DNA of 64,000 nucleotides, taken from NCBI RefSeq assembly GCF_017591425.1, contig NW_024466004.1:37078501-37142500 (forward strand), written 5' to 3'. Source of the DNA: Ochotona curzoniae. Lineage: Eukaryota > Chordata > Mammalia > Lagomorpha > Ochotonidae. Shown here one piece after another: positions 35,116 to 47,599 of this stretch. Within the stretch, counting starts at the first letter, position 1. Each line of letters starts with the position of its first letter. Both the position numbers and the translations under genes were made by a program. Below the pieces are notes generated by a model, which did not search any database, had not been told where the DNA came from, and saw only the letters and a list, made by a program, of their open reading frames with translations.

Positions 35116-35139
35116 TTATTAAGTTTTTATTTGGTGAAT

Positions 35140-35560
35140 AGAGCTCCTGGAGCCTTGGTTAACCTGTCACTTGTGACACCTATATCCCTGTCAGAGATTT
35201 GGGTTCAAGTCCCGGCTCTGTTCTTCATTCCAGCTTCCTGCTAATGCACATGCTAGGAGGCAGAAGGTGATGGTTCAAGTACTTGGGTTCTTGCTACTTA
35301 CATGATTCTTGCCACCCAAACCCATGTCAGAGTGCTGTTGTTCAAGTCCCAACTCTGCTCTCCATTTCACCTTCTGGGCAATGCACATATACTGGGGTTC
35401 TTGCCAGTTATGTGGGAGACTCATCAGGAGTTTCCAGTCCCTGCTTTTGGCCTGGCTAGTCCCTCTCTGTTGTGGATATCTGAAGAGTGAACTAGCAAAT
35501 GGGAAATTAATCTCTCTCTCCTTTCCAAATAAATTAAATAAAAATTGAAAGAATAAAAAA
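35140..35560 (+). repeat. Old CSINE-related element with duplicated middle
   Basis: Two successive passages (TTCAAGTCCCGGCTCTGTTC and TTCAAGTCCCAACTCTGCTC) each followed by a CTTCTGG/CTTCCTG and AATGCACAT block show an internal duplication or two 5' parts in tandem. A T/C tail and A-rich end close it. Confidence 0.6.
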
Positions 35561-35710
35561 TCTACTTGGTGAGAGAATATTTTGAAATTTTTCCCTGTCT
35601 TCTTTCATTCACTTATAAAATTATGAATCCCCATATGAAAGAAGAGGAATCCATTCATGTACTAGCTTTGTTTCTTAAATGCTAAGCTCAACTAAAAAAG
35701 AAATATTCTT

Positions 35711-35957
35711 GGGCCCGGCGCATTAGCCTTGTCACTAAAGTCCTCGCTTTGCATGCACCAGGATCCCATATGGGCTCCAGTTTGTGTTCCAGCTACTCCA
35801 CTTCCCATCCAGCTCCCTGTTTTTGACATAGGAGGGCAGTTGAGGACAGCCCAGGCCCGATCAGCAAACGGAAGATTTTTGTTTCTTTTTGTTTTTTCTC
35901 TCTCTCTCCTTCTCTCTGAAAATCTGCCTTACCAATAGAAAAACTTGAAACCTTTAA
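35711..35957 (+). repeat. CSINE with internal deletion
   Basis: Head GGGCCCGGCGCATTAGCC and GGATCCCATATGGGCTCC are present. After GAGGACAGCCCAG the sequence jumps to the distal GATCAGCAAACGGAAGAT block, so about 100 bp of the body are missing. Flanks AAATATTCTT and AAAAATTCTT resemble a target duplication. Confidence 0.85.
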
Positions 35958-36075
35958 AAAATTCTTTTGACTATGATTTCCAAAAAGACTCAAGAGTCAA
36001 ACAAAACAGCAATTCAACATCCCAAACACATACGTGTTTCCTGGGTTGGTTAGGAGAAAGAGATCTGCGATTTCT

Positions 36076-36429
36076 TTTTTTATTTTATTTAAAAATTTTT
36101 TTTAAAAATTTATTTTTATTATTATTATTTTTTTATTGGAAAGGCAGATATACAGAGAGGAGAGACAGAGAGGAAGATCTTCCGTCCGATGATTCACTCC
36201 CCAAGTGAGCGCAACGGCCCATGCTATGCCACTCCGAAGCCAGGAGCTTCTTCCAGGTCTCCCACACAGGTGCAGGGTCCCAAAGCTTTGGGCCATCCTC
36301 GACTGCTTTCCTGGGCCACAAGCAGGGAGCTGGATGGGAAGTGGGGCTGTTGGGGTAGAACCGGCGCCCATATGGGATCCTGGGCGTGCAAGGCGAGGAC
36401 CTTAATCACTGCACCACCGCGCCGGGCCC
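36076..36429 (-). repeat. Young full-length CSINE
   Basis: Complete reverse element from T-rich tail to the head GCGCCGGGCCC. A 16-bp duplication GAGATCTGCGATTTCT (36060-36075) / GAGATCTGTGATTTCT (36430-36445) flanks it; the single difference is a CpG-to-TpG change. Many CpGs persist, which marks a recent insertion. Confidence 0.95.
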
Positions 36430-36445
36430 GAGATCTGTGATTTCT

Positions 36446-37615
36446 CAGGCAAAGGTAACCAAGGGTTCTTTCTACACCTCAAGCCAGAAGAGGACGGATG
36501 CTTCTGTCATTTTCTAAAATGATCACAGGTATTGGGTGCCTAGTCTAGCCAAAGACTGCATCTTTCTAAACATGGTACTGAAACAGAAAGCCAGTGTATG
36601 CTGGGTAGCTGTGTAGCCTTGCACCTAGATAACGTTAAACTGTCCATGAGACCCTGGAGGCTGGTGGTCCCTCCACTTCTCCCATTTTAGAGACAACATA
36701 TGAAACATCTTAATTGCAAAATAAATAAGTCCAGTAATAACTAGACTGAAATCTATAGACAGGCAATCACTCTTAACTTCATAAATCAATGTGAGTTCTC
36801 GGAAATACGGTTGATTTTCATGTATACATGAATTTACAGAATGATATTTGAATCATCTCCACTTACAACAAAGCTGTGCAGTACATAATACTATTTGTGT
36901 TGTGTAGACTGACAAATGTTACATGGTAAGTTAAGAACCTTTCATGGGTTGTGTCAAAAATGATGTATCTGATGTTTCAATGCAAGGAAAAAGAGTAGTA
37001 AAAGTCAGTCAGTGGCTAACTAGGAAAAAAAATGTATATTAAGTATTTCTTCCAGAAAGGCATAGAATGGAGATGAATAAATACAGTGCCCTGAAAATTG
37101 GAGAAACGCAAAGGTTAGGAGGAAAATTCTCAGGTTTAGAAGCTTCCAAGAGCATATATTAACCTTATCAATGGCATCGATGATGGGAGAGTAAATTTGC
37201 CACGTCACAATAGCAGTATCATACTAAAAAATTCAGTTAAAATCTGATTCCTTCAGCAAACCAAAGCCAAGAGAGAATGCTGGGTGCCTGTTGGGAGGGA
37301 GCTGCTTCTAGTCAACAGATTGATACAGAAACTAATATTTTTAATGCTTTTGTAACTTAAAGAGCAATGATGGCAATGATAAAAGAGTAACTTTCTAAAG
37401 TGTGAATAAAGCTTGAACGGAGGTTGCTCCAGATTTGATTTACTAATTTGCAGCAAAACATTTCTTCACCATGTTCAGCATATTTTAATAACCTTAACAA
37501 GGAAAGGAGGACTGTAGCAAGAATCATGCCCATGAGAGTAAAAGAATGGAAAAGAGGAGGGGAAGGAGAAAAACAATTTTGAATCATTAAGATCTAGAAT
37601 TTCTTTAATTATAAC
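36446..37615. other. Unassigned intronic sequence
   Basis: No gene or clear repeat was recognised. Composition is mixed and AT-rich. Confidence 0.4.
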
Positions 37616-37619
37616 CTAT

Positions 37620-37790
37620 TTCTTTCTTTATTTACATTTTTCATGACACAGTTCCATAGGCACAGGGATTTCCCCTTCTATCTCCCACTGCTTCCCCCCA
37701 TAATATTACTATAGTATAGTCCTTCATCAATTGTCACAAGTCCATTATTCTGCTATTTAAGTGTATCATGACATTGTAGGTATAGACAAT
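37620..37790 (-). mobile_element. L1 3' end, antisense
   Basis: TTTTTCATGACACAGTTCCA and TAGGCACAGGGATTTCCCC are the reverse of the L1 terminus. It continues to ATGACATTGTAGGTATAGAC, the same internal point reached by the copy near 31160. Confidence 0.8.
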
Positions 37791-37794
37791 AAAT

Positions 37795-38755
37795 CACTGT
37801 GCCCATGACTTACTGCTAATCATAATAGGGATTATAAGATTAAGGTGTTACAATGCTAATAATTCTCATGCCTTAGTTTACTAGAGTAAACTGAAAATAA
37901 TAAACTTTTGTAAGCAAATTGACAATATTTATCAAAAGTCTTAAAAAAAATCTTAATTCTCTGAAACAGAATTACATTTATTGGGATATATGATATTTGT
38001 TTTCAGAATTAAATTTGTGAAGATATTAGCTATAGCACCATCTATAAATTGAAAGTTGCCGTTACTATATATCCAAATCTAGGAGACTTTTTTAAATAGT
38101 CCATTGCAATATTTGCTGTTAAGTAAATTATAACTACTAAGCCCTACATGACATGATATGTACTACTTATGAAGCTCAGGAAACAGTATAAAAATTTAAC
38201 ATACATTTTGCAACAATGTTAAAAGTACAAGTGATGCATATGAAAAAATACTAGAACCAATATTAGCAGTGAAAATACCAGCTATTACTGTTTTGAGTGA
38301 GGATTTTAAATGTCTACTTTTTCTTCATTATTTGATATTCCCATAGCCTAATGGTTTAAAGTCACTTAATCGTCACCAAAACATTTCAATTTTGTACACA
38401 AAACAAAATTTTAATGAAAATTTAGTTAATGATAAAGAGATCCAGCTGAATGCTTAATATATTTCACCATGACTTTTCAGAAATAAATGTGAAAATCAAT
38501 TTAATTCAACTTAATATTAAACTATATAAGAAAACTAGGGCAGCTAGAATGCCTATACATGTTTCACCTAATTAAAATTTTATTGAAAGAAAAAAAAAAA
38601 CTCACACATCTCTAGCAGTTATAATTGCCATGATCTTTAATTGCTATACATACATGAATGTTATGCTTCATTTATTTGTAAGTCAGGGATTAACCACATT
38701 GATGTATACTTCTGTCTCTTTTTCAATATTTCAAGTTTTTGTGTCACAGCAAAGA

Positions 38756-38792
<37 letters not shown>

Positions 38793-39080
38793 GGAATATG
38801 GAAGCCAAACTGAAATATGTAAATATTACCTGATATTGTGACAGGTACACAAAATAAAAACCTAACAAGAACTTTACACCTTGATTTCTTTCAAATAATA
38901 AAATTGTTGGGATATATATCTGGTAAAAACCTTAAAGTTAATGATCTGTACAAATAAAAATCGGTCAGTACCCTCTTTCCCATGAATATGTGAATGACTG
39001 ATGATGCTGACTACAATAACTTCCTGAAGCATTTTTATAGTTTGGCAAAAAAGGAACTGCTAAAACAAGGAAAAGAATCT
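37795..39080. other. AT-rich intronic sequence
   Basis: No gene was recognised. A (TA)n microsatellite lies at about 38761-38789. Confidence 0.4.
38761..38789. repeat. (TA)n microsatellite
   Basis: About 14 TA units in AT-rich DNA. Confidence 0.93.
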
Positions 39081-39094
39081 TTACCAGTGTATTT

Positions 39095-40040
39095 GTACAA
39101 GTCCATTCTCTTAGTTGTAGTTGTAGCTGCAGAGAGATATGCTTGCTTGCTTTTTGGAAGGGAACAGTTTTTGATTCATTTAAACTTTTAAAAGTCTCTG
39201 TGTGCCATTTTTAAAAATGCATCCAATTTCATGTGGGATTTTTCTCCCTTTTCCCTATACTCTAGCACTCAAATAAGCAATTTTATCTTTGTTAAAGTTT
39301 TCTCACTGTGGCCATTCAAAGTCACTTGTAAGTCTCAACCATCTCTCTGTAAAGTACAGATTTTAGGTTCATCATCCTTGTATGAATTCAGATGGAGCCC
39401 CAAATGGAGAGTTTCAGGCTTCCAGGATTCAAGAGCATCCATGGTTCTATGTCTTCAGACGACAGAGAACTGTCATCTATGTCTTTACCTACTGATTCCC
39501 ACACAATTCTGTGTGTGATTCAGCCAGCCTACATGATCGAGTTGTGCTGAAGTCTCTTTAACTGAGTTCAGTTCAGCCGACTGTGAGATCCAATCTCTAC
39601 TTGGATCACTGTCCAGTACTGAGTGACTAGTTAGCCACTGTACACTCCGAGATCATGCATTTTTGTACAATGTATGACAAAAAAAGAGAGAGAAAAAAGA
39701 TTTGAAACCTAACCGCTCAAGTCTTCTTAATGGTTCAAATCAGGAAGGAAGAAAACATAACAAGAGAGTGAAAAAATAGTTGTTCACCTCAGGTTAGAGA
39801 GTTCAGGAACGCAATCCAAGCAAGGCTTATCCAGGCCTTCCAGCTGCTTTCAGCAATCCTTTAATTCAAGGGACCTTGATGGCACTTCGCATGTGTTCAG
39901 TACTCTTGGGTCATTGGAGGTTCTACCTCAGAACCTAACTGAGACCAATCTAAGTGTTTACTTGAGCAAGAAAAGTTCCTAGCTTTGGACAGCATCCTAG
40001 ATCCAAAATGGCTCCAAATGCCCTCCACTCATATCATTTT
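39095..40040 (+). repeat. Inverted repeat arm A
   Basis: This segment matches the reverse complement of 51240-52175. The core 39121-39817 differs from the other arm at about four places (one A/T change, one CT deletion, one T/C change, one A insertion). Beyond the core the match drops: 39818-40040 aligns with indels and many substitutions, and 39095-39120 only weakly. The sequence is not a repeat I can name. Open frames across it are not protein-like. The arms are 11.6 kb apart. Confidence 0.93.
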
Positions 40041-40079
40041 TGTTACTTTTATTTATTTTTAAACCTGTTTTTTTAAATG

Positions 40080-40400
40080 CAAAAGATTTAGTTATTTTAT
40101 TATAGAGTTACCAAGTGAGTGACGTGCACACACACACACAGAAAGAAAGGGAGAGAGAGAGAGAGGAGAGAGAAACAGACAGATTTTCCATTGCTGGTTC
40201 ACTCCTCAGTTGATTACCATGGCCAGGGTTGAGCCATGCCAAAGCCAGTAACTTCCTGGATGGCAGGAGCTGAATCACTTGAGTCATCTTCCACTGCTTT
40301 CCCCAGGTCATCAGCATGAAGCTGCACCAAAAGTGGAGAAGTGGGGAACAGTTTTGAAGCCTACCCACCAAGACATAGCATTGATACTCTTCAGCTAATT
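40080..40400 (-). repeat. Old CSINE with simple-sequence tail
   Basis: Reverse tail with (CA)n and (GA)n (40129-40172) followed by TGGTTCACTCCTCAGTTGAT, GCCAGGGTTGAGCCATGCC and TCTTCCACTGCTTTCCCCAG. The head is diverged. Confidence 0.75.
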
Positions 40401-40611
40401 TTTGTTTTATCCCAATCTCACATCTCAAAGTAGCTATGATTACGACTTTAATGGAATTTTCAGTAAATAAAGGTTTAAAAAAAACTGACCAATAGGAGTT
40501 TCCAATTACTGCTAAAACAAGGTAGAAGTTTTATAATAACCAGTGCTGAGAATGATTGTATTTCTGTTTTCCATCACTATTGATAATAAGAACTCACTAC
40601 ACGATTCCTAA

Positions 40612-41265
40612 AATAACTGAAAATAGATCTGCCATATGACCCAGCAAATCCACACCTGGGAATATATACAAATGAATGAAATCTGCATAAAGGATACCTG
40701 GAGTTCTATCTTTATAGCAGCACAATTCACAATAGCTAAGACATGGAAGTAACTCAGATGTCCACCAACAGATAAATGGATAAGGAAAATGTGGTACATT
40801 GATGCCATGGAATGTTACTCAGCTATTAAAAAAAAAGAACGAACTCATTGTTTACAGTAAAATGGACCCATCTGGAAGCTTGAGATATGCTTAGTGAAAT
40901 AAGCCAGCACCCGAAGGACAATTACACGTATTCTCTCAGATATGCGGTGATTGATACACAGAACATACACACAAACTATGAGATCAAGGAAGGTTAGCAT
41001 ACTGTAAAATAATGGATATGCACAGCATGTATCAGTCTCCCAAATAATAGTAGGATTCCCTTAATTTTTATTACAATTTAACATTAGGGTACTTCATTTT
41101 CTTCCTTTTCCTACATTTGCCATGTCATGATAAATTTGTGTATCAGAAAGTGAAGCCTATATTGGTGAAATGACGTTACCATTATAATAACTTGGTAACA
41201 AATAGTAGGAGAGGGTTATAGGGAGATTAGAAGGGCAGGGAAAGAGAAAGGGGGAGAGATAATCT
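40612..41265 (+). mobile_element. L1 ORF2 end and 3' region
   Basis: It contains AAAATAGATCTGCCATATGA, CACAATAGCTAAGACATGGA, the ..GATGTCCACCAACAGAT passage and AGTGAAATAAGCCAGCACCC, the classic end of L1. A G/A-rich stretch (AGAGAAAGGGGGAGAGA) near 41240 marks the 3' untranslated polypurine tract. Confidence 0.88.
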
Positions 41266-41429
41266 TCAATGCATGTTAATCTTTGTCATAAAATTGTTGA
41301 AATAGAGTTCACTACATGCTTCGGCTTTGTGTTTGTCAAAGGATTTTATAGGTCATATGTGTTTATGTATGTGTGTCTGTGGTATGTGTGTACGTATCTG
41401 CACATTCTTGACTTAGTTCATTCACCTTT

Positions 41430-41860
41430 TTTATTATTTCATTTTATGACACAGTTTCATAGACTCTGGGTTCCCCCTCCCCCCCAACTCATCCCCAAAC
41501 CCTCACCCGAAACTGAATTCCTCTGTTAGGGAATGACTGGTCTCAGAGTTCTTGGCCTACGAGGGCACTCCAATCCCCTGTGATCTCCTTGGCAGTTGGG
41601 ATATAGTCCTTGGTGCCCATACTGGTAGTCCTTGGTGAGGTACTGGGAGTCTCTGGGGTTAGGATACAAATCTCCTCCTGTCCTTTTTCACTCTGGGGCC
41701 CCTCCTGCTCTGTGCATATGACCTCCTGTTAAGAGGCTGTCAGGATCGCTCTTGGATCCCACTGTATGTCTTTATAGTTTTTGCTAATGTCTAATGAAGA
41801 TTTGAGGAGAATCTGCTACTGACTACTCTGCCAAGACAATTCTGGAATTTTCTCTAATTT
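41430..41860 (-). mobile_element. L1 3' untranslated region, antisense
   Basis: Reverse of an L1 3' end: TTTTATGACACAGTTTCATA and GACTCTGGGTTCCCCC, then a C-rich tract. The further 350 bp (GGTCTCAGAGTTCTTGGCC.. to ..GAGAATCTGCTACTG) would be upstream 3' untranslated sequence; that part is inferred from position. Confidence 0.55.
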
Positions 41861-41864
41861 ATTG

Positions 41865-43205
41865 TATGCCACCATCTAATCCAAACTTCAAGGGACTTTT
41901 CCAACAACAATACTAATTTTGGCTTTACATTTACTTACCAGAAAGGTGAATTCTTCATTAATAAAATGATCCCTATATGATCTCATAAGCTGCCTCTCTA
42001 TTAAACCCACTTTTACAAGAGAGTTACTGTGCCCACATATGATTCCCTGTAGTTATATATTAACCTAAACCAGCCACTCTTTCTTGGAATGCATCACAGA
42101 CCAGGAGCTTCTTTTTTCCCCTATTTGAGTCAGACAGGATCCTTACTACAGTTGTTTTGGGGACAACAAGGGCAAGTGGGGCATAGTGTAGGGAAATTAG
42201 ATTCATATTGCAAAGCATCTATTCTAGGTAAGATCTGTGCATGGTCTGCACACAAGCGGAACCTACAATCCTCCAGCAATAGGCACATTATTATTGTGGC
42301 AACCTAGAAACTTAGGCAGAACCTAGGATCCAAAGTTCTTAAAAATCTGTACAAATTTATCTATTTCTAGTTAATTAGTATCAAAAAAGGGAGAGAATAA
42401 TAGAAATTACTAACACAACTCATTTCATCAACTTTGCAGGATTGCCAGTGAAGATGAACTCTTAACTTAGAGTAGTTAGTTTCATAACTGCAAAAGATAG
42501 TGCTGATATAGAGGTCTTAAACTTCCCTGGAATGCCCTGAAAAAAAGCAGTTGGTTTACTTGAGTCCTCTCACTCCACTGCTTTCAGACATTAGAGGTAG
42601 CTCCCAAACATCAATTAACTCCAAAATTATTGTTTTTAATGACTCTAATGTTGCAGTGATAGAGCTCATCAAAACTTCTTTTAAATGTTTACTTAAATGT
42701 TTTTTAAAGTCATGTTTCTATTCTCTATTATTTACTCTGTGTGCATGCCCATGATGTACTGTTTAATTGTTTTAGCATTTTTTATCATGAATTATGCATT
42801 TTCTTTGAAAATTAGCTGTAGCAATCTTTGGGTTAGGATTAAGTTTCAGTCCCCTTTACAATAATATGGATTCTATATAATTCCAACATTCACCACCACT
42901 TGAAAGTATGAGAACACTTTAAGATAAATTTCCAGGTAAGGTTATTTTTATTACAAAATTATGCAAATAGATGATAAATATGTATGTAAAGATCACAGGC
43001 TTTAAAACAAGTCTTTAATTAATTTTATTTCTATATCTTATCTTGCACAATAGTAAGACAACTATCCTTAAGGATGTTAAATGAAGAAATTGTTTCTCAC
43101 TCGTTTTTTAATTAAAAGTAACCTTTTAAAATACTATCATATCAAGATGTGAAAATACAATGCAGCATGCATATCTATATTCAAATAAAACATGGAGTTC
43201 CAATG
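41865..43205. other. Unassigned intronic sequence
   Basis: AT-rich with no gene or named repeat recognised. Confidence 0.4.
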
Positions 43206-43212
43206 AAACTGT

Positions 43213-43662
43213 GAAAAAAGCGGGGGGGGGGAGGGGTGCAGTAGCCTAGTGGCTAAAGTCCTCGCCTTGAATATGCCAGGATCCCATTAGGACGCCGGTT
43301 CATATCTTGGCTGCTCTATTACCCACCCTTCCAGCTCCCTGCTTGTGGCCTGGGAAAGCAGTAGAGCATGGCCCAAATCCTTGGGACCCTGCACCCTCTT
43401 GGGAGACCCAGAAGAAGTTCCTGGCTCTCTTTCTTTTTTCTTTTTTGGCTTTTTAAAATTGCCATCACTTTATTGTTATTTTCTTTGTTTGTTTGTTTTT
43501 TATTTTTTTATTACATTGCATTATGTGACACCATTTTTTAGGCATTGGGTCCACTCAGCTCTGGCCTTTGGGGAGTGAGCCATCAGATGGAAGATCTTTC
43601 TGTCTCTCCTCTCTTTAAATTTGACTTTCCATTAAAATAAATAAAACCTGTTTTAAAGGGAA
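43213..43662 (+). repeat. CSINE interrupted by an L1 end
   Basis: Head GTAGCCTAGTGGCTAAAGTC, body CTTGTGGCCTGGGAAAGCAG and GACCCAGAAGAAGTTCCTGG, then an insertion at 43427-43548, then the distal body CTCAGCTCTGGCCTTTGGGG and tail. A G10 run precedes the head. Confidence 0.88.
43427..43548 (-). mobile_element. Very short L1 3' end inserted in a SINE
   Basis: TTTATTACATTGCATTATGT and ..TTTTTTAGGCATTGGGTCC are the reverse of the L1 terminus at 25690-25720 (CAGTGCCTATAAAACTG.. CACATAATACAATG). The T-rich left side is the reverse A-tail. Only the last ~50 bp of L1 plus tail were inserted. Confidence 0.65.
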
Positions 43663-43739
43663 GAAAGAAACTGTTAAGCAAAAAAGAAATTGTCCCCTGT
43701 GGAACTGTTTTTTTCTGCTGGTTTGCTTAAGAGCTAGGG

Positions 43740-46400
43740 TAGTAGCAGGTTAAGCTAGGCATGACCATGGAACCCTCTGACATTCATGGGTACTGGGGTT
43801 GGGAACAGGCCAGGCTGGTCGAGGCCACAGCATCTACACCCACACCCAAGAAGCGGGTGTATTGCAGGCTGTGCCATAACATCCACCTGCTCATACAAAC
43901 CTTGGGATGACAGGGCAGGCTATGTCGGTAAGGACCTAGAACCTGCCAGCACATGCGAGATATGGGTCTGGGAATGGGCCTGGTGAGGAAACTTGAGAAA
44001 CTTCCCTGGTGGGATGTAGCTCCCACTAGTGGTTATATAACTCAGATCTGGGTGTTGCTCAGGTTGGTAACTCTACTTGTCCACAAGATTATGGGTTAGT
44101 TTCAGAGGGAGCACAGCAGACAGAGTGGAGCCAGCCTTAGCCTTCTGACAGGTGCAAGAGCCAGACTGCACAGGTCAAGCTGGGCTAGGCTATCACACCT
44201 ACCAGTTTACATGAGCCAGGGATACGAGCAAATTGGACAGGGCTAGGCTGCAGCACCAGCCAGTGACAGCTGAAAACTGGGGGTGGGCAGGGACAGGCCA
44301 GGCTGCAGCATCTGATGGTAAATACCAAGACAGGGATGAGTTGCGCTGAGCTGGGTCAGAACAACCACTGGCATGCACAAGATCTGTTGCTGGGAGTCAG
44401 AGAGCATGGAGAGCTAACAGGACACCCCAGCTGGGTTATGGTTCCCACTGATGAGTGTGAGAGCCAGAAAATGGGTGGCAATCTGGGCTGGAATATGACT
44501 GCAGTGTCCCTTGGCATGGGTGTGGACTGGTCCCAGGTGTGCCAGACTGGGCTAGGCTTAGCAACCACTGGTGCTTGTGAGAGCCAGTATGGGTATAAGA
44601 CAGGCTGGGCTAGGTCTTGACACCCATTGAACCAGAAGAGAACTGGATCTGGGAGTGGACCAGGTATGGCTGGGATATAGCACCCAACAGCAACAAATGA
44701 CACAGATATGGGCCAGTTGGGCAAAACTACTGTTCCTGCAAGGACAGTACGTAGACTAAGTTACTATGGGTCAAGGATCCACCAGTGTGCATGTGATCTG
44801 CTACTGGGAGAAGACGTGATAGACAAGCTTGAGGAACTTCTTTGTCAGGACACAGAACTCACCATTATACATGAGACCTGGTGTAGGGGGCTGTGAGTCT
44901 TGTAGAGGGGCTGCAGGGAGATCCCCTGCTTGGCCACTGCTTGCACTGGTGAGAACTAGGTTCGGGGCAGATTAGGGTGGGCAGGGCTACAACACCTATT
45001 GGCCTGCATGTGCACTGGGCTAGGGGGAGAGCCAGGCTGGACTGAACAATGGTATCCACTGGTACATGCATGAAGCAGAGTGGATGTGGGCTGGTTGGGC
45101 TTTGCCGCAGCATCAGATAGCAAATTCTAGGACTCGGTGCAAATCCTGTCAAGCTAGACTGCAGAACCACCTGAGAGTACAAGATCTGGGACTGGGAGTG
45201 GGCCCAGTAGGGAAACTGTGGGCACTGCCTTGATGGGCTACAGCTCCCACTGTTGAGCATGAGAAGCAGGGCTGGGGGCAGACCTGACTAGACAGGTGGT
45301 GACACCTGCCAGCATGAGTGTGGACAAGATAAGTGGGGTCACTTGGGTTGAGCTAGGCTTCAGTGCCCACTGATGTGTATGAGAGCCAAATGGGATGTGG
45401 AACAGACTAGACCAGTGTGTTGCATATACTGGCATGCACAAGAGCCAGAGTTGGGGGCAGGCATAGTGGGGGTTATTGTAGGTTGCTCTGACTAGGATTT
45501 AGCTCCCACAAGTGTACGTAAGGTCTGACTGTGTGGTGGGCAGGGCTGGACTGGGCTACAGTATGCATTGGTTTACATAAGAGATGGGGGTGGAGACAGA
45601 ACTGACCAAGCAATTGCAACTACCAGTGTGCACAAAGGCCAATTGGGGCGGCAGATTGTGCCAGACCCTATGTTGGCTTGCACACACAAAAATCAGGTCT
45701 GGGATCACTTCAGACCCCATACTGGCGAACAGAGACAAGAATCAGGTCTAGAATCTGACAAGCTTTCTTTAAGGATCCCTCCAACTGAATTGCTGGATTC
45801 AGAACTCCAACCATGAGGAGATTCACAGGAACTTTGGTCTGACTGTGGAGTAAATGTGTCAGTACTGGGCCTCCTCAGTGTCTTAGATGGAGCAGTAACT
45901 GGCATACCAAGATGCACATAGGGATATGACAGTACATTGGGACTTGTAGAGGACATCTCGTACCATAGCAGAGGAAGGAGGGCATAACAAATTGGTCAAC
46001 TACCCCAGCCACACATTGACAGTAAATATTTGGGTGAATGTAGAGTCTAAGGTGGACTATGTCAGCCAATGGACCTAGTAAGGATTTCCTTATCCTTTGA
46101 TCAGCAAGATCGACAGCATTTCAGAACTATCAAAACCACTTGAGCAGAACCCTCAGAACATACTCTATGTCGAGGACCTTGGGATGACATCGGGTGGTGG
46201 ACCCAATCTCTGGGTCCTGAGGAAGTTGGGAGAATAGGTATGGCTTCTCCCCTTGTGTCTCCTCTCCCCCAGATACAGGAGGAAGAAAAAGAAAACTTGG
46301 AAACAATGGTCTCACCCTCTTTCCCATAAACCCTGACCCTCCCACCCTAATTATGTAAATATCATCAAGATAAAATTGAAATTTATATAAAAAAGAAGTT
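43740..46400 (+). mobile_element. Unclassified retroposon-like element with ~57-bp VNTR, longer copy
   Basis: From about 43780 to 45750 the sequence is built of roughly 30 degenerate units of mostly 52-62 bp (some near 80). The theme is GAGCCAG..GGG.., then GGCTGGGCTAGGCT, then a ..CACCCACTGGCATGCA.. close. A non-repeated ~650-bp part follows (..TGGATTCAGAACTCCAACC.. to ..CACCCTAATTATGTAAATA) and an A/T-rich end. The 22.24-23.35 kb copy matches its 3' part. Array plus unique 3' part plus AT-rich terminus recalls composite retroposons of the SVA kind by architecture only. Both strands stay open for 60-130 codons in places because the unit lacks stops; no protein is indicated. Confidence 0.65.
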
Positions 46401-46940
46401 TAAAATAAAGTACAAGTATTAATGGCAGGAAATCTCCCATTGAGACAAATATCCTGGGACGTTCTAGCTATGCTTTGTGAACCCCATCAAAAGAATCAAC
46501 AAAACAAAATTGCAAATCACTTGTGTTTGAGAGACAACCTCAAAGCAAAAACTAAATCACTTAGTTTCCTGTTCTTTTCTGGGGATTTCATTTACAAGAC
46601 AAGAGTTTGACCTCATAAATTCTGATCATATTATCATCTTTTTGAGATTATATTGGCCAATTTTTATTCTCTATACCAGACAAAGTTTAAATACTTATTC
46701 CAGAATCATGAGATTTTTTTTCTCCCCAATAGGACTAACTTGAATATCTAATAAAATATGTTAGAACATTTAAAACCACACACTTAAATTTTAAACCTGC
46801 CTGTTCCAATCAAAAGAAAAAGTAACATTACTTCACATACTGCCCTCTAGAGAACGAGAATTTTTAAAAAGTATATACACAAATAAAGGAAACTGAAAAA
46901 TTTCTTCATGGAAAAAAATAGAATTGGAAGTTAAAAACAA
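46400..46940. other. Unassigned intronic sequence
   Basis: AT-rich, no feature recognised. Confidence 0.4.
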
Positions 46941-46944
46941 GTGG

Positions 46945-47150
46945 GGATGGAGTTGTGGTACAGCAGTTTAAACTGCAACCTGTATTGCCAACATCCCATA
47001 TGAGAATGCCAGATAGAGTTCTGCCTGCTCTACTTTTGATCCAGCTTCCTGCTAATACATCTAACAGGTGGTAGAAAATGGTCTAAGTGCTTGGGCTCCT
47101 GTTCCTTCATTCTTGTTGATATTTGGGGAGTGAACATGAAGAAGACTTCC
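46945..47150 (+). repeat. Old CSINE, partial
   Basis: CATCCCATATGAGAATGCC, CCAGCTTCCTGCTAATACAT and TTGATATTTGGGGAGTGAAC identify a diverged plus-strand copy. The tail is replaced by A-rich sequence. Confidence 0.6.
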
Positions 47151-47599
47151 CAACGTTATATGAAGGAAATAATAGGTACCTATGTAAATAGTAGAAAAAT
47201 ATCAACTACAAGAGTAAGTATTTATGTAAAAAGCTAGAAGACTATTCAAATAAGCTATTTAGCAAAGCATCTCAAGTTCAGAAAAAGAACAACCAAAATG
47301 CAAAATAAGGGGAAAACAAGAAATACTAAAAAATCAGAGTAGAAATAAATAAAATAGAAAATTTTTAAATAATGCAAAACATCAGGAGTTAACTTTTTAA
47401 AAAAATGAAACAAAATTAATAAACCTTTGACCAGGGAAAAATTTTTTCTCTTTTTAGAGAGAAGACACGAATAACTATAATTATAGATGAAGAACTATGT
47501 TATAGCTCATAGCACAGAGATAAAAAGTATAATGAGGTAGTATTATGAACAATTATTTGCCAGCAAATTGGAAAATATAGAATAAATGATTAAATTTCT

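Noticed and set aside
44315..45260. Open frames of 101-131 codons on both strands, resembling a repetitive protein
   Set aside because: They follow from the ~57-bp DNA array, whose unit lacks stops in several frames. The reading frame is not kept between units, and the same array occurs in a truncated copy elsewhere.
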